From: Campylobacter sp. RM16189
Lineage (GTDB): Bacteria > Campylobacterota > Campylobacteria > Campylobacterales > Campylobacteraceae
NCBI RefSeq assembly: GCF_012978815.1
Contig: NZ_LIWR01000044.1
Location: 229,395 to 293,394 of the forward strand
Length of the DNA: 64,000 nt
Direction of reading: 5' to 3'
The position numbers were made by a program, and so were the translations under genes. Shown here piece by piece: positions 12,230 through 21,887 of this stretch; position 1 is the stretch's first letter, and each line of letters starts with the position of its first letter. The notes beneath the pieces are model-generated. The model did not search any database. It saw only the letters and a program-made list of their open reading frames with translations, and was not told where the DNA came from.

Positions 12230-13858
12230 CTATTGCTTTAAATTTATTGCAGTTTTTATTAGATCGTCGCTCGTGGTTATGCTTTTTGCATTTGCGTCAT
12301 AGGCCTTTTGTATGGCTATTATCTCTGTTAAGGCTTGAGCGAGATTGACATTTGACATTTCAAGCATATTGCTTGCGATCTTTGATCCATAAGTTGTCTT
12401 TCCCTCCGCATCTTTATAAAATATCGCATCTCCTGAGTTTGCGCTCTTTGCGTAGACATTATCGCCTAGTTTGGTTAGTCCTTGGTCGTTTTGAAAGTGA
12501 TACAGTGCAAGTTTGGCTACCGAAAGAACTCCACCGTTACTAAAGCTTGCTAAGATATTTCCGCTACTATTTGTGTGATATTCTTTTATGATTCCTTCCA
12601 TTGCGCCATCTTTTTTCACAGAGAGTGTTTTGGGATTTGGAGTGCTTGTAAGCCCTGAATATCCGGCTGGAGTCTGTGAGCCAAAGTCAATTTTTAATGG
12701 TATTTCGCCGTTTTTTATATCACCTAATGTATTTTCTACTAAAGTTCCGTTTTTGCCAAAGGCTAATGTGCCTTTTGAGCTCGAAATCACGCTTTTATCA
12801 GGCGCCGTAACTGTAGCCACAGCATCCCAAATAGTTGAATTTTCCCCAGCCGAAAGGCGTTTTACAAATTCTATTGTAAGTATGTTTTTATCGCCATTTT
12901 CAGCATATAGCTCTGTTACAAATTTCTCTTGATTTGCCTTCTCTTGAGTTGTGGTAAGAGTGGCTGATATGTTAAGCGGTTTAGTTAGATCAAAGGTTGC
13001 TGGTAAAAGCTCATCTATCTTCCAGTTTCCGTCTTTGTCAATCGCGCTTATTAGTGTTGTTTTAACTCCGTTTGCATCGGTTAAATTTACCCTTACCATA
13101 TTTCCTTCTTTTGGTTCAAATATGGTTTCATTCTGGTGGGTCACTTGCCCGCTTAATTTTATTCTTTTATTAGCCTCATCAACATTGCTTGTGTAGCTAT
13201 TTTCATCTATCGCGACCTCTACTTGCTCTCTTATGCTCTCTGAATTCAGATTGCCTTTATAAGATACGTTTGTAGTGGCTTTAGCTGGCAAGTATAAGAA
13301 GTCAGGAAGCTTTATCTTGCCTTGAGAGCTTACGTCTCCTAAATCAAGATCGCCAAGTTCGCTTAGGGTATAGGCGTCAAGATATGGTGTAATTGAATTT
13401 GTTTTGCCAAAAATTTGAAGAGCGTTTGTACTTGGAGTCGTTTTTGTGAGGGTGTTTTGAGTACCCATTACGTATCTTCCTTCATTATCTACCAAATACC
13501 CCTCTTTATCCACACCAAACGAACCGGCTCTTGTGTAGTATGTCTCTCCGCTGCTGTCCAAAACTCCGAAAAACCCCTCGCCTTGTATAGCCATATCAAG
13601 TTTATTATCGGTAGGCATCATTGAGCCTTGCTTATAAAAGCTAAGAGCTGTGGTAGCGCCCATAGAGCCAAGCCCTACTTGATCTGTCGTAGGATTATTG
13701 CCTGCGTTGGCCACACTTTGATAAAAGGTGTTTTTAAACTCCGGAATAGAGGCGGTAAATCCCACGTTATTTATATTGGAGATATTGGTTGCCCAGACAT
13801 CCATGCCAAAGCTATGGGTTTTAATCCCGCTTATACCGTTGTAAAAACCTCTTATCAT
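12230..13858 (-). CDS. flgE: Flagellar hook protein FlgE (short Campylobacter type)
   Basis: 542 residues. N-terminal flagellar rod/hook signature MIRGFYNGISGIKTHSFGMDVWATNISNINNVGFTA split by the usual hydrophobic heptads, and C-terminal signature SNMLEMSNVNLAQALTEIIAIQKAYDANAKSI. Size and the order fliK-flgD-flgE match the Campylobacter jejuni Cj0041-Cj0043 cluster, where the third gene is the ~545-residue flgE1-type hook protein rather than the ~860-residue FlgE2 that forms the main hook. It starts 3 bp after flgD. It is predicted to be exported by the flagellar type III apparatus. Confidence 0.9.
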   Translation of the reverse strand: MIRGFYNGISGIKTHSFGMDVWATNISNINNVGFTASIPEFKNTFYQSVANAGNNPTTDQVGLGSMGATTALSFYKQGSMMPTDNKLDMAIQGEGFFGVLDSSGETYYTRAGSFGVDKEGYLVDNEGRYVMGTQNTLTKTTPSTNALQIFGKTNSITPYLDAYTLSELGDLDLGDVSSQGKIKLPDFLYLPAKATTNVSYKGNLNSESIREQVEVAIDENSYTSNVDEANKRIKLSGQVTHQNETIFEPKEGNMVRVNLTDANGVKTTLISAIDKDGNWKIDELLPATFDLTKPLNISATLTTTQEKANQEKFVTELYAENGDKNILTIEFVKRLSAGENSTIWDAVATVTAPDKSVISSSKGTLAFGKNGTLVENTLGDIKNGEIPLKIDFGSQTPAGYSGLTSTPNPKTLSVKKDGAMEGIIKEYHTNSSGNILASFSNGGVLSVAKLALYHFQNDQGLTKLGDNVYAKSANSGDAIFYKDAEGKTTYGSKIASNMLEMSNVNLAQALTEIIAIQKAYDANAKSITTSDDLIKTAINLKQ

Positions 13859-13861
13859 GAT

Positions 13862-14587
13862 TTACCCCTCTTTTTTAGCTGGCTCTGTAAATTCTCTAAT
13901 CTTATCCATTGCGACGTATAGACCGCCGACCTTTATCTGAGCCTCTCCGTTAACAAATTTTATCCCCTCTACAGGATACTTTCCTATGCTTGAGTTATAC
14001 TCTTTGCCATCTTTATCCTGATAGCTGATCTCCACTCCGTAAACCCCGGCTTTTACTTCGTTTCCTGATTGATCCTTACCGTCCCACTCAAACTCCATAA
14101 TGCCAGCCTTGGCATTGCCGAATTCTATCTTTCTAATAACTTGCCCATCAGTATTTTTGATCTTTATGGTTCCTGTTTTTCCGTCCGCCTCTAAAAAGGC
14201 CATTGAAGTTATCGTAGACATTCCATCCTCTTTGATTATGGAGCTTTCGCCAAGGGTGGCCATCTTACCAAGAGCCGAAACCGCGTACATACTGGTGCTG
14301 GCCTTTAGCTGCTCTGCTAGTTTTTTCATCATCTGGTTTGTGTTCTCTTGTGTTTCAAGGGTGGCAAGCTGTGAGGTTTGCGTTAGCATTTTTTCGCTAT
14401 CCATTGGACTTGTAGGGTCTTGATACTGAAGTTCTGTTAATAAAAGTTTCATAAAAGCATCCTTATCAAGCTGTGCACCCGGGTTTGTGCCATCAGCCTT
14501 AGCTAGAGCATCAGCCTTTTTTTTCGCCTTTAGTTTATCAACGGTAAATTCATTTGTAGGTATCTTATTATTTGTATTTATAGCCAT
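13862..14587 (-). CDS. flgD: Flagellar hook-cap (hook assembly) protein
   Basis: 241 residues. FlgD caps the growing hook and allows FlgE polymerisation. The conserved N-terminal segment LDKDAFMKLLLTELQYQDPTSPMDSEKMLTQTSQLATLE is present (residues ~40-80), followed by a FlgD Ig-like/tudor region with the EWDGKDQSGNEVKAG loop. It lies between fliK and flgE with gaps of 19 and 3 bp. Confidence 0.93.
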   Translation of the reverse strand: MAINTNNKIPTNEFTVDKLKAKKKADALAKADGTNPGAQLDKDAFMKLLLTELQYQDPTSPMDSEKMLTQTSQLATLETQENTNQMMKKLAEQLKASTSMYAVSALGKMATLGESSIIKEDGMSTITSMAFLEADGKTGTIKIKNTDGQVIRKIEFGNAKAGIMEFEWDGKDQSGNEVKAGVYGVEISYQDKDGKEYNSSIGKYPVEGIKFVNGEAQIKVGGLYVAMDKIREFTEPAKKEG

Positions 14588-14606
14588 CTTCTATCCTTTT
14601 AAATTC

Positions 14607-16079
14607 TTATATATATCTTGGCAATACGATTTCAAGCAAAGGCTGTTCCGCTATCTCTATATCTTCGTTGCCGCTAAAATTTGAGCCCTTATAGGCTTTG
14701 TTTCCTTGCTCTTTTTTATGGTTTTGATCGCTGAAATTCATCTCAAGCTCCGTAAAGCCCATATTAACTAGACTAGCTTTAAATTCCGCCTGATTTTGCA
14801 AAAATAGATTCATAGTCTGGGTTGTAGAGTTAAAGTTTATATGCAGATTGTTTCCGCGATTTACCATCGTTATCTCAACCTCGCCTAAATTTAGTGGATT
14901 AAGTGTGATATTAAACCTCATAAACGGTGATTTATAGGCCTCTACCTGCTCTTTTAGAGTGGTATTAAAGTTATCAAAGGTCTGCCTTACAAGCTGTAGA
15001 TTTTTACTCTGACTTCTGGCATTTTGCATGATCTCGCGCACCATGGAATTTAGCTCGCTTTCGCTATTTGAGCTGCCTTGCTCGCCGCTAGTATCACTCT
15101 GCTCTTTTTCAGGATAGAGCAGGGTTTGTAAATTTATCTTGCTTGAGTTTAAATTTTTCTCATCTACTTTTAAATTTTCATTTTTAATAAAATCTGTTTT
15201 TACAAGCTCTTTTTGGACATTTTGAGAGACCGCCTCTTTTATGTTTTCATTTAAAACTGCGTTTTTGGTCAAATTTTCATTTGAGGCTTGATTTTGAGAT
15301 TGCAAAACTTGAGTATTTTTTGAGGTTTCGGCTTTTTTTAATACTTGCTTGTCTTGTAAATTAGGATTTAAATTCGCTTTAGCATCATCTGCTATATATT
15401 TGGAAATCTCTTGTAGCAGCTTGTTTAGTTTCACAGGCTCATCAATACTTTTTGTAAGCTCAATAGCGTCTTCTATCTTTGCCTTTAGTTCAGCGTTAAA
15501 TATCTGCTTTTGTGGAGTAACCTGAGTAAAAAAGTTATTTTTAGCCAAATTTGGAAATTTCGCGTTTAACTCGCTAACCTGTTCTTTTGTGACAGTTATC
15601 TTTTCGAGTCCTAAATTTAACTTTTTGGCTATATGGATAAGCTCTTTTATGTTTTTAGCATTTTTTAGCTCGTTTATATTGCTTTCGACAGATAAGACCT
15701 TGGCAAGCTGAGTGCTAAAATTTGGAAATTTACTTATCTTTTCTCCTCCGTTTAACATCTCTAAAATTTGCAAAAGCTGCATAAAGGTAGCATTTTCAAA
15801 AAGCTCTGAAGCCGCATCTTCTCCTAAAATTTCTTTTGCATTTATAATCTCTTTATTCTGCTTGGCTTGACTCTTTTTTTGAGCAGACATATTTACGGAA
15901 TTGGCTATATCTTTTAGATCTCTTTCACTTAAATTTTCACCTTTATTAGCCGCAGCCTCAAGAACCATAGACAAAAATTCACCACTGTCTTCATCGCTTT
16001 TATTGGTATTTGTTTGTTGTTTGATACCGCCAGCTATACTAGCGTCAAAGGATAGAATATTATTTCCTGCGGTTTGCAT
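14607..16079 (-). CDS. fliK: Flagellar hook-length control protein
   Basis: 490 residues, low-complexity Lys/Asn/Gln/Glu-rich through the middle, with the conserved C-terminal FliK domain: FMRFNITLNPLNLGEVEITMVNRGNNLHINFNS split near residues 385-420, then LFLQNQAEFKASLVNMGF. FliK measures the hook and triggers the switch from hook to filament export. It is the first gene of the hook operon and is preceded by a sigma-54 type promoter. Confidence 0.9.
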   Translation of the reverse strand: MQTAGNNILSFDASIAGGIKQQTNTNKSDEDSGEFLSMVLEAAANKGENLSERDLKDIANSVNMSAQKKSQAKQNKEIINAKEILGEDAASELFENATFMQLLQILEMLNGGEKISKFPNFSTQLAKVLSVESNINELKNAKNIKELIHIAKKLNLGLEKITVTKEQVSELNAKFPNLAKNNFFTQVTPQKQIFNAELKAKIEDAIELTKSIDEPVKLNKLLQEISKYIADDAKANLNPNLQDKQVLKKAETSKNTQVLQSQNQASNENLTKNAVLNENIKEAVSQNVQKELVKTDFIKNENLKVDEKNLNSSKINLQTLLYPEKEQSDTSGEQGSSNSESELNSMVREIMQNARSQSKNLQLVRQTFDNFNTTLKEQVEAYKSPFMRFNITLNPLNLGEVEITMVNRGNNLHINFNSTTQTMNLFLQNQAEFKASLVNMGFTELEMNFSDQNHKKEQGNKAYKGSNFSGNEDIEIAEQPLLEIVLPRYI

Positions 16080-16113
16080 AACTTTCCCTTTTAGATTTTA
16101 ACTTCTAAAGTAT

Positions 16114-16131
16114 ATGCAAAATTTATTCCAA
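16114..16131 (-). promoter_or_regulatory. Sigma-54 (RpoN) promoter of fliK-flgD-flgE
   Basis: On the minus strand the sequence reads TTTGGAATAAATTTTGCA, with the invariant GG (complement of 16128-16129) and GC (complement of 16116-16117) exactly 10 nt apart, matching the RpoN -24/-12 pattern. It lies 35-50 bp upstream of fliK. Hook genes are RpoN-dependent in Campylobacter. Confidence 0.8.
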
Positions 16132-16174
16132 AATTGATTAGAATTAAAAATCGGATGAATTTATTTTTTGTAGT

Positions 16175-16206
16175 ATTGTCAAAGGATATAAATACCCTTT
16201 GACAAT
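16175..16206 (-). terminator. Terminator of the siderophore-uptake operon
   Basis: 11-bp perfect inverted repeat (ATTGTCAAAGG at 16175-16185, complement at 16196-16206) with a 10-nt loop, just after the receptor gene stop. On the minus strand it is followed shortly by an AT-rich stretch. Confidence 0.7.
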
Positions 16207-16211
16207 TAAGC

Positions 16212-18197
16212 TTACCATCTATATTTGGCGGTCAAAGTGGCGCGCAATCCTTCGCCATAGTAGCAAAAGTATCCGTCGCATCCCGAAAAATACTCTTTAT
16301 TTGTTAGATTATTTACGTTTATAGAAGCACTAAAATTTTTATATTGATACTCAGCCATTGCATCAAGCAAAGTATATGATGCGGACTCATATCCGCTTAC
16401 GCTACCATCAGGAATAGGACTTGTGTATCTTATGCCGCCACCCAATTTTAAGTTTTGGTTATCGGATATATTAAATTTATATGTTAAAAACGATGATAGT
16501 GTGTTTTTAGGAACTAAAGGAGTTTTGGCTACTATATCTCCCTTTGCCCCGCTATGTGTTTTTGAGTCTATATAGTGAGTATATGATATAAGCCAATTTA
16601 AATTATCAACTAAGTTTAAATTTGAGCTTAGTTCCAACCCTTTTGTTTGTTGTTTTCCTGCTTGACTTTGGATATATAGTCCGCCAACCATACCTCCTAC
16701 AAGAGAGTTTTTCTCCTCTATATCAAAATACGATAGGCTAAATTCACCGTCAACAAAATCAGGAAGGTATTTTATGCCGACTTCATATTGTCTGCCTTCT
16801 ATAGGCTTATATCCTACGGCGCTGTTGCTGCCCACTACCGGAGTAAATGATTCGGAGTAGTTTATAAAAGGCATCAGTCCAAGCGTATCAAGATTATACA
16901 TCAATCCTACTTGATAAGTGGTTTTTGATATGTCGTAGTCGTTTTTAGTGCCAAGGGTATCGGAATTTTCTTTTAGTTTGTCGTAGCGAATCGCCGCATT
17001 TACTATAAAGTTATTAAAAAAGGTTGCTTGGTTATTTAGGTAAAGACCAAGTTGAGACTGATCTACGAAGTATTTTAAAGCCGTATTTGGTTTAGCCACA
17101 CTTGGTCTTGTTCCGATAGGCCAAGCCGCAGTGCTGGAAAAGCCATAAATTCCGTCAGCTTTTATTTTGCGATAATCAAATCCGAATGTTGTTAAATTTT
17201 TGATATTTTCGCCTTTAAATTCGTAAGTAAGGCGATTATCAAGAGTGTGTGAATTTGCGCTCGCATCTACTAACGTTACTCCAAAAAATCCTACATAAAG
17301 CGTAGCCAGTTGCTCTTTTGCCTCTTTATTAAATTTGTAGCTTGAATCAAATTTCAAACTATCGGTAAAATTATGTGTTAACTCGTAACCAAACGAGCTC
17401 TGGTTTCTTCTTAAAAAATCGCTACTTGAACTAGGACTTACTCCTCTTTTTACATTCATCACGTTTGGATACGGATAAAAAGCCGTTACTCCGGTGCCTT
17501 TGTCTTTAGAGTGGCTTGAAAGCAGGGTGAGGCTTGTATGGTCTCCTAGCAAAAATAGCAAAGAAGGAGCTATATAGTAGTGCTTATTATGCGTAAAATC
17601 AACATCCCCATGCTTTTTCTCGTAATTTCCCACGAGGCGAAACTTGACTCTATCAGTAAAAATATTGTCGCTTAAGTCAAAAAATACCCCTCTTTGATTT
17701 TTGTTTCCGAGCTTAATGCCTATTTCGCCAAATGGAGTTACGGTAGGTCTTTTGCTTACCAAATTTATTACTCCTCCGCTACTTGAAGCACCGTAAAGAA
17801 GTGAATTGGCACCTTTTACTATCTCTATGCTCTCAAGTCCGTAAATATCGTGTTGAGTTCCTAAATAGCCGCCCTTATAAGGAGTGGCGCCATCTATGGT
17901 AATTGTGGCGTTAAATCCTCTAAGCTTAATCCAGTCCGTAGTATCAAGATCGGTTCCGTAAGGATTTATAAAACCCGCCTCATACTTTATGGCATTATCA
18001 ATTTGTGTAGCTCCTTGTTCCATAGTTGTTTCTTTAGTAATTACGGATGTCGAGTTTGGCTGCATAAATTCTATTTTACCGCTTCCTTTTGCAACCGAAC
18101 CTACTACGGACACCTCTTTTAATTCTACACTTTGAGCCCCTAAAAGCATGCAAGCACTTAAACTAAGAAGTATTCCACCTCTTATGCAATATCTCAT
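16212..18197 (-). CDS. TonB-dependent siderophore receptor
   Basis: 661 residues with a signal peptide (RYCIRGGILLSLSACMLLGA), a TonB-box-like stretch just after it, a plug domain (IKLRGFNATITIDGATPYKGG, then YGLESIEIVKGANSLLYGASSSGGVINLVSKRP in pieces near residues 100-150) and a beta barrel ending in the terminal aromatic residue of AKYRW. This is an outer-membrane ferric-siderophore receptor of the FhuA/FpvA-like class. It is the last gene of an operon with a matching ABC importer. No tonB-exbB-exbD is in the window. The ligand is not determinable from sequence; a hydroxamate is possible given the FhuB-like permease. Confidence 0.92.
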   Translation of the reverse strand: MRYCIRGGILLSLSACMLLGAQSVELKEVSVVGSVAKGSGKIEFMQPNSTSVITKETTMEQGATQIDNAIKYEAGFINPYGTDLDTTDWIKLRGFNATITIDGATPYKGGYLGTQHDIYGLESIEIVKGANSLLYGASSSGGVINLVSKRPTVTPFGEIGIKLGNKNQRGVFFDLSDNIFTDRVKFRLVGNYEKKHGDVDFTHNKHYYIAPSLLFLLGDHTSLTLLSSHSKDKGTGVTAFYPYPNVMNVKRGVSPSSSSDFLRRNQSSFGYELTHNFTDSLKFDSSYKFNKEAKEQLATLYVGFFGVTLVDASANSHTLDNRLTYEFKGENIKNLTTFGFDYRKIKADGIYGFSSTAAWPIGTRPSVAKPNTALKYFVDQSQLGLYLNNQATFFNNFIVNAAIRYDKLKENSDTLGTKNDYDISKTTYQVGLMYNLDTLGLMPFINYSESFTPVVGSNSAVGYKPIEGRQYEVGIKYLPDFVDGEFSLSYFDIEEKNSLVGGMVGGLYIQSQAGKQQTKGLELSSNLNLVDNLNWLISYTHYIDSKTHSGAKGDIVAKTPLVPKNTLSSFLTYKFNISDNQNLKLGGGIRYTSPIPDGSVSGYESASYTLLDAMAEYQYKNFSASINVNNLTNKEYFSGCDGYFCYYGEGLRATLTAKYRW

Positions 18198-18217
18198 TTT
18201 TTCTCCTTTTTATGAAG

Positions 18218-20116
18218 TTATCTAAAATTTCTTATCATAAACACAAAATATAGACTTCCGATTATCGTCGAAACAAGTCCTGATGGTATCTCATACGGGC
18301 TTATTAGCGTTCTTCCTAAAAAATCAGATACCACCATTAAAATAGCCCCTATTAAAAGGGCTGATAATATCTTTAGGGATGCTTTGTGGTATCCTAAAAA
18401 TGATGCTATATGGGGAGCCAGAAGTCCGATAAAGCTAATAGGCCCTATGCTAAGAGATGCTATAGAGCTAACTCCTGCGCAAAACAAAAATAAGATTCCG
18501 CGATATTTAAATAAATTTAGACCCAGACTTGAAGCGCTTATATCTCCAAGACTTAAAATATCTAGCTCTTTTGAGTAAATTAATCCTACTATAGTGCTAA
18601 AAATAGCTACTACGACCATAAATAATGCCCATGTCGAGGTTACTGAATATGTGCTACCAGAGGCATAGTTAATAAAGTTATAAATTCTGCTATCTCCCCA
18701 TGTCAATAAAATTTTTTCTACAGATCCTGTAAATGCCATTATGGCTATGCCTGTTAATATTACTTTTTGAGGAAGCATTCCGTTTTTGTAGTTTAAGGTT
18801 ATCATAAAAGCCAGCATTAAAAAAGCTCCTGATACACCAAGGGGTATGGTTAAAAAGGGAGCTGTAAACATAGCAATTAAAACCCCTAAGCTAACTCCTG
18901 AATTAATGCCTAAAAGTTCCGGTGATGCCATAGGGTTGTGGCTAAGGCTTTGTAAAACCACTCCTATTAAACCAAGCATTATTCCGCTTGTGAGCGCGGC
19001 TACAATCCTGCTTATTCTAACATTTAAAATTTCAGTTTGAAAATTTTGCGAGTCATAAAATAAAGAAAATATGCAAACAAAAACCAATGCTATGAATAAA
19101 ATTATCAAAAGATATGTTTTGCCTGTTTTTCTTACCTTTCTTGTAGCTTTGGTTTTTATGCCACTTTCGACGTTTTTTATACCCCAAAATATCAACCAAA
19201 CAAGCAATGGAGTGCCTAAAAATGCACTTATTCCTCCTGCGGGTAGATTAATGTTGCTTATTTTTAATACGATCATTAAAATTTCATCCGTAATACCTAG
19301 AAGCAAGCCCCCAAAGAGTCCGCAGTATACTAACTTTGAAGTGAAATTTGAAAATTTAAACCTGTCTACTATAGTGTATGCCCCAAGTCCTATAAAACTT
19401 ATTATGCCAACAAAGGCTACTGTTATAGCGGTAAGATATGCCGCAAGTAAAAGCCCTATTATACGTGTTTGTTCGATATTTACCCCAAGTGCCTTGCAAG
19501 CACTGTCTCCTAAGATAAAAAGATGAAAAGAGCTGGAAAAATAAAAGATTAAAATCAGTGCGGGAGCGGAGTAAATTAGCATGAGATAAAAGTCCATGAC
19601 TCCATCTTGAGCCATATCTCCACTCATCCATACAGTGACAAAATAGCTCTCCTCTTGAAAAAATAGTAATAAAAGTGTGGTCAAAGAACTGAAAAACAGT
19701 CCTATAATAAGACCGGAAAGAGTTGTTGTAAAGACTGAAAATCCTTGTTTTAGCGAGAGTATAAAAAGTATTCCTAGCGCCATTATCGCTCCGAAAAAAG
19801 AGCTAAATACACTATTGGACTCAAGATTTGGAAAAAATAAGGCTGTGGTCAACATGAAAAATCCGGCACCGCTTCCTACCCCTAATGTGCTATCGCTTGC
19901 TAGAGGATTTTGTGTGATTTGAGCCATGATTGCAGTAGCTATTGCCAAAAAAGCCCCGCATATAAAAGCTACTGCAATACGAGGTAGGGTGTAGTTAAAA
20001 ATAATAAGTTTTCTAATCCGAAAATCATAATCTATAAGTGAAATTGCCTCTAAATAAAGAATAATTGCTACTAAAATCACAAATATAACAAATAATGTGA
20101 AAATCAGTTTTTTCAT
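18218..20116 (-). CDS. Fused double-domain FecCD/FhuB-type iron-siderophore permease
   Basis: 632 residues, twice the usual FecCD length. Two homologous membrane modules lie in tandem: residues ~1-315 (with PRIAVAFICGAFLAIATAIMAQITQNPLA) and ~330-632 (with SRIVAALTSGIMLGLIGVVLQSLSHNPMA). Each carries the R-x-x-A-x-x-x-G...Q-x-x-x-x-NPLA/NPMA signature of the family, plus an ATPase-coupling GAHT/GISF-like region (SFIGLGA, SFIGLLAPHIA). This fused architecture is that of FhuB. The start overlaps the binding-protein stop by 4 bp (ATGA). Confidence 0.93.
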   Translation of the reverse strand: MKKLIFTLFVIFVILVAIILYLEAISLIDYDFRIRKLIIFNYTLPRIAVAFICGAFLAIATAIMAQITQNPLASDSTLGVGSGAGFFMLTTALFFPNLESNSVFSSFFGAIMALGILFILSLKQGFSVFTTTLSGLIIGLFFSSLTTLLLLFFQEESYFVTVWMSGDMAQDGVMDFYLMLIYSAPALILIFYFSSSFHLFILGDSACKALGVNIEQTRIIGLLLAAYLTAITVAFVGIISFIGLGAYTIVDRFKFSNFTSKLVYCGLFGGLLLGITDEILMIVLKISNINLPAGGISAFLGTPLLVWLIFWGIKNVESGIKTKATRKVRKTGKTYLLIILFIALVFVCIFSLFYDSQNFQTEILNVRISRIVAALTSGIMLGLIGVVLQSLSHNPMASPELLGINSGVSLGVLIAMFTAPFLTIPLGVSGAFLMLAFMITLNYKNGMLPQKVILTGIAIMAFTGSVEKILLTWGDSRIYNFINYASGSTYSVTSTWALFMVVVAIFSTIVGLIYSKELDILSLGDISASSLGLNLFKYRGILFLFCAGVSSIASLSIGPISFIGLLAPHIASFLGYHKASLKILSALLIGAILMVVSDFLGRTLISPYEIPSGLVSTIIGSLYFVFMIRNFR

Positions 20117-20958
20117 TTTAACTGGCTTTTTAGTTCAAAAACCAGTCTGTAAGCGAATTTTTGCATACTGGCTATAGCTCCCGCACTCCAAACAGGATCT
20201 AATTCTATTCGATTTTCGAATAATTTTAACTCTCTGTAAATGCTGTTAAATTTTAGTTCGTGTTCTATATTTATTGGGTTTGGCTTGATTATTACTATTC
20301 TTGTGTTGTTTGGAAGATGAAAAAGTGCAGTCAGAGGTATAGTGGCTATACCCCAAAGATTTGTGGCGAATTCATCTTTTATTGCATTTATTAGTCCCAG
20401 CTTTTCCAGGCTTATACCGTAAATACTGTTTTTGCCGTAAATTCTAAGTCGTTTACTATCTATAAACTGAACTACTGCTATTGGAGCAGAGGTAAAAAAT
20501 TTGACCTTATCTTTTAAAATTTTAAAAATTTCTTCATTTCTACTTATTAAATTCGCAGCTTCTTTTTCCCTGTCTATCAGCTGTGCTATCTCTTTTGTTG
20601 CATTAATTAAATTTTCATATAAATTACCATCTTTATATGCATCTATTACAGCTACATTGGAGTATTGAGATAGTGTATTTTGATGAAATTTAAAAAACGA
20701 AGGGATAATAGTGATGTCTGGTTTGATCTTTATAAGGCTTTCTAAATTCGGTTGCATTCTAAGTCCAAGATCGACTACATTTTCTGAAAGCTCGGGTTCT
20801 TTAACCCAAATTTTATAATTTCTTTTATCTCCTATAGCAGCTATTTCGTATCCGAGAGAGCCTAAAATTTCAGCCGCAGTCCAATCTATCGCCACAACTT
20901 TTTTAAAGTCGGCGACAATCATTTGGATTGTGACAAGAAATATTAATAATATACGCAT
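20113..20958 (-). CDS. Periplasmic iron-siderophore binding protein (FhuD/FecB type)
   Basis: 281 residues with an N-terminal signal peptide (RILLIFLVTIQMIVA) and no lipobox cysteine, so soluble in the periplasm. The fold signature of class III binding proteins is present: VVAIDWTAAEILGSLGYEIAAIGD, then the region around LRMQPNLESLIKIKPDITIIPS and the long connecting helix. It delivers the ferric chelate to the adjoining permease. It is 0 bp from the ATPase gene. Confidence 0.88.
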   Translation of the reverse strand: MRILLIFLVTIQMIVADFKKVVAIDWTAAEILGSLGYEIAAIGDKRNYKIWVKEPELSENVVDLGLRMQPNLESLIKIKPDITIIPSFFKFHQNTLSQYSNVAVIDAYKDGNLYENLINATKEIAQLIDREKEAANLISRNEEIFKILKDKVKFFTSAPIAVVQFIDSKRLRIYGKNSIYGISLEKLGLINAIKDEFATNLWGIATIPLTALFHLPNNTRIVIIKPNPINIEHELKFNSIYRELKLFENRIELDPVWSAGAIASMQKFAYRLVFELKSQLK

Positions 20959-21723
20959 TTAAAATATCGCTATAGGTTGATTTTTGATCGGATGATCTAT
21001 GATATAAGCCTGAATACCGTAAATTTGCTCTAGTTTATCTTTATTCATAACGTTTTTTGCATCATCGTTAAATACTATGTTTCCATTTTTTAAAGCTATT
21101 AGTTTATCACAGTAAAGCGAGGCTAGGTTTATATCGTGAATAACGATAATAATGCCTATCTTAAGCTCTTTACAAAGTTTTGATATAAGATTCATAACTT
21201 CTATTTGATATGAGATATCAAGTGGAGCTAAAGGTTCATCAAGCAAGAGAAATTTACTCTCTTGAGCCAATAGCATTGCTAAAAAGAGGCGAGATTTTTC
21301 GCCCCCTGATAGGGTTTGAACCTCTTGATCTTTAAAATTGAGTGTTTTTGTAATCTTTAGGCATTTGATAACTATATTATTATCTTTTAATCTATCTCTT
21401 AAAAACCCGCTTTGATGAGCATATCTGCCCATGCTTACTAATTCAAAACCGTTTAAATAAGAGGTATCAGGCAAAATTTGCGGCAAATAGGCGACTTTTT
21501 TTGCAAATTCTTTAGAGTGATACTTTTTTATGTTTTTATTGTCCAGAAATACGCTGCCTTGATATTCTTTTTGCTGTTTTGCCAAAATTTTTATCAAAGA
21601 GGACTTGCCAGATCCATTATGTCCTATAAGTCCATAAATTTTACCGCTTTTAAATTCTAAATCGAGAGGGTGCAGAATGATTTTATCGTCGATTTTAAGG
21701 CTAAGATTTTGTGCTTTAAGCAT
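20959..21723 (-). CDS. ATP-binding protein of iron-siderophore importer (FhuC/FecE type)
   Basis: 254 residues. Walker A GHNGSGKSS near residue 34, Q-loop in AYLPQILPD, signature LSGGEKSRL, Walker B KFLLLDEPLAPLD and the H-loop VIHDINLA are all present. It energises import through the fused permease downstream. It is the first gene of the four-gene operon running to the receptor at 16.2 kb, and is divergent from typA. Confidence 0.94.
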   Translation of the reverse strand: MLKAQNLSLKIDDKIILHPLDLEFKSGKIYGLIGHNGSGKSSLIKILAKQQKEYQGSVFLDNKNIKKYHSKEFAKKVAYLPQILPDTSYLNGFELVSMGRYAHQSGFLRDRLKDNNIVIKCLKITKTLNFKDQEVQTLSGGEKSRLFLAMLLAQESKFLLLDEPLAPLDISYQIEVMNLISKLCKELKIGIIIVIHDINLASLYCDKLIALKNGNIVFNDDAKNVMNKDKLEQIYGIQAYIIDHPIKNQPIAIF

Positions 21724-21732
21724 AGGAAACGA

Positions 21733-21752
21733 TACCTATTATAATAATTAAA
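21733..21752 (-). promoter_or_regulatory. Possible Fur operator for the siderophore operon
   Basis: AT-rich partly palindromic stretch (contains TATTATAATA) between the -10 box and the first gene of an iron-uptake operon. Position and composition suit Fur control, but the match to the consensus is weak, so this rests mainly on context. Confidence 0.3.
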
Positions 21753-21767
21753 TTGATGCCTTGTGAA

Positions 21768-21773
21768 ATTATA
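21768..21773 (-). promoter_or_regulatory. Candidate -10 box for the siderophore operon
   Basis: TATAAT on the minus strand, ~45 bp upstream of the ATPase gene. Confidence 0.5.
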
Positions 21774-21887
21774 TCAATCTTATTTTAAATTTATATAAAG
21801 TTTGTCCGGCAAACAATAAAACAAAATTTTAGTATTTTTTAGATAAAATCGCCTCTTATTAGATGAAAATAGATTGGAGATTTGGTT

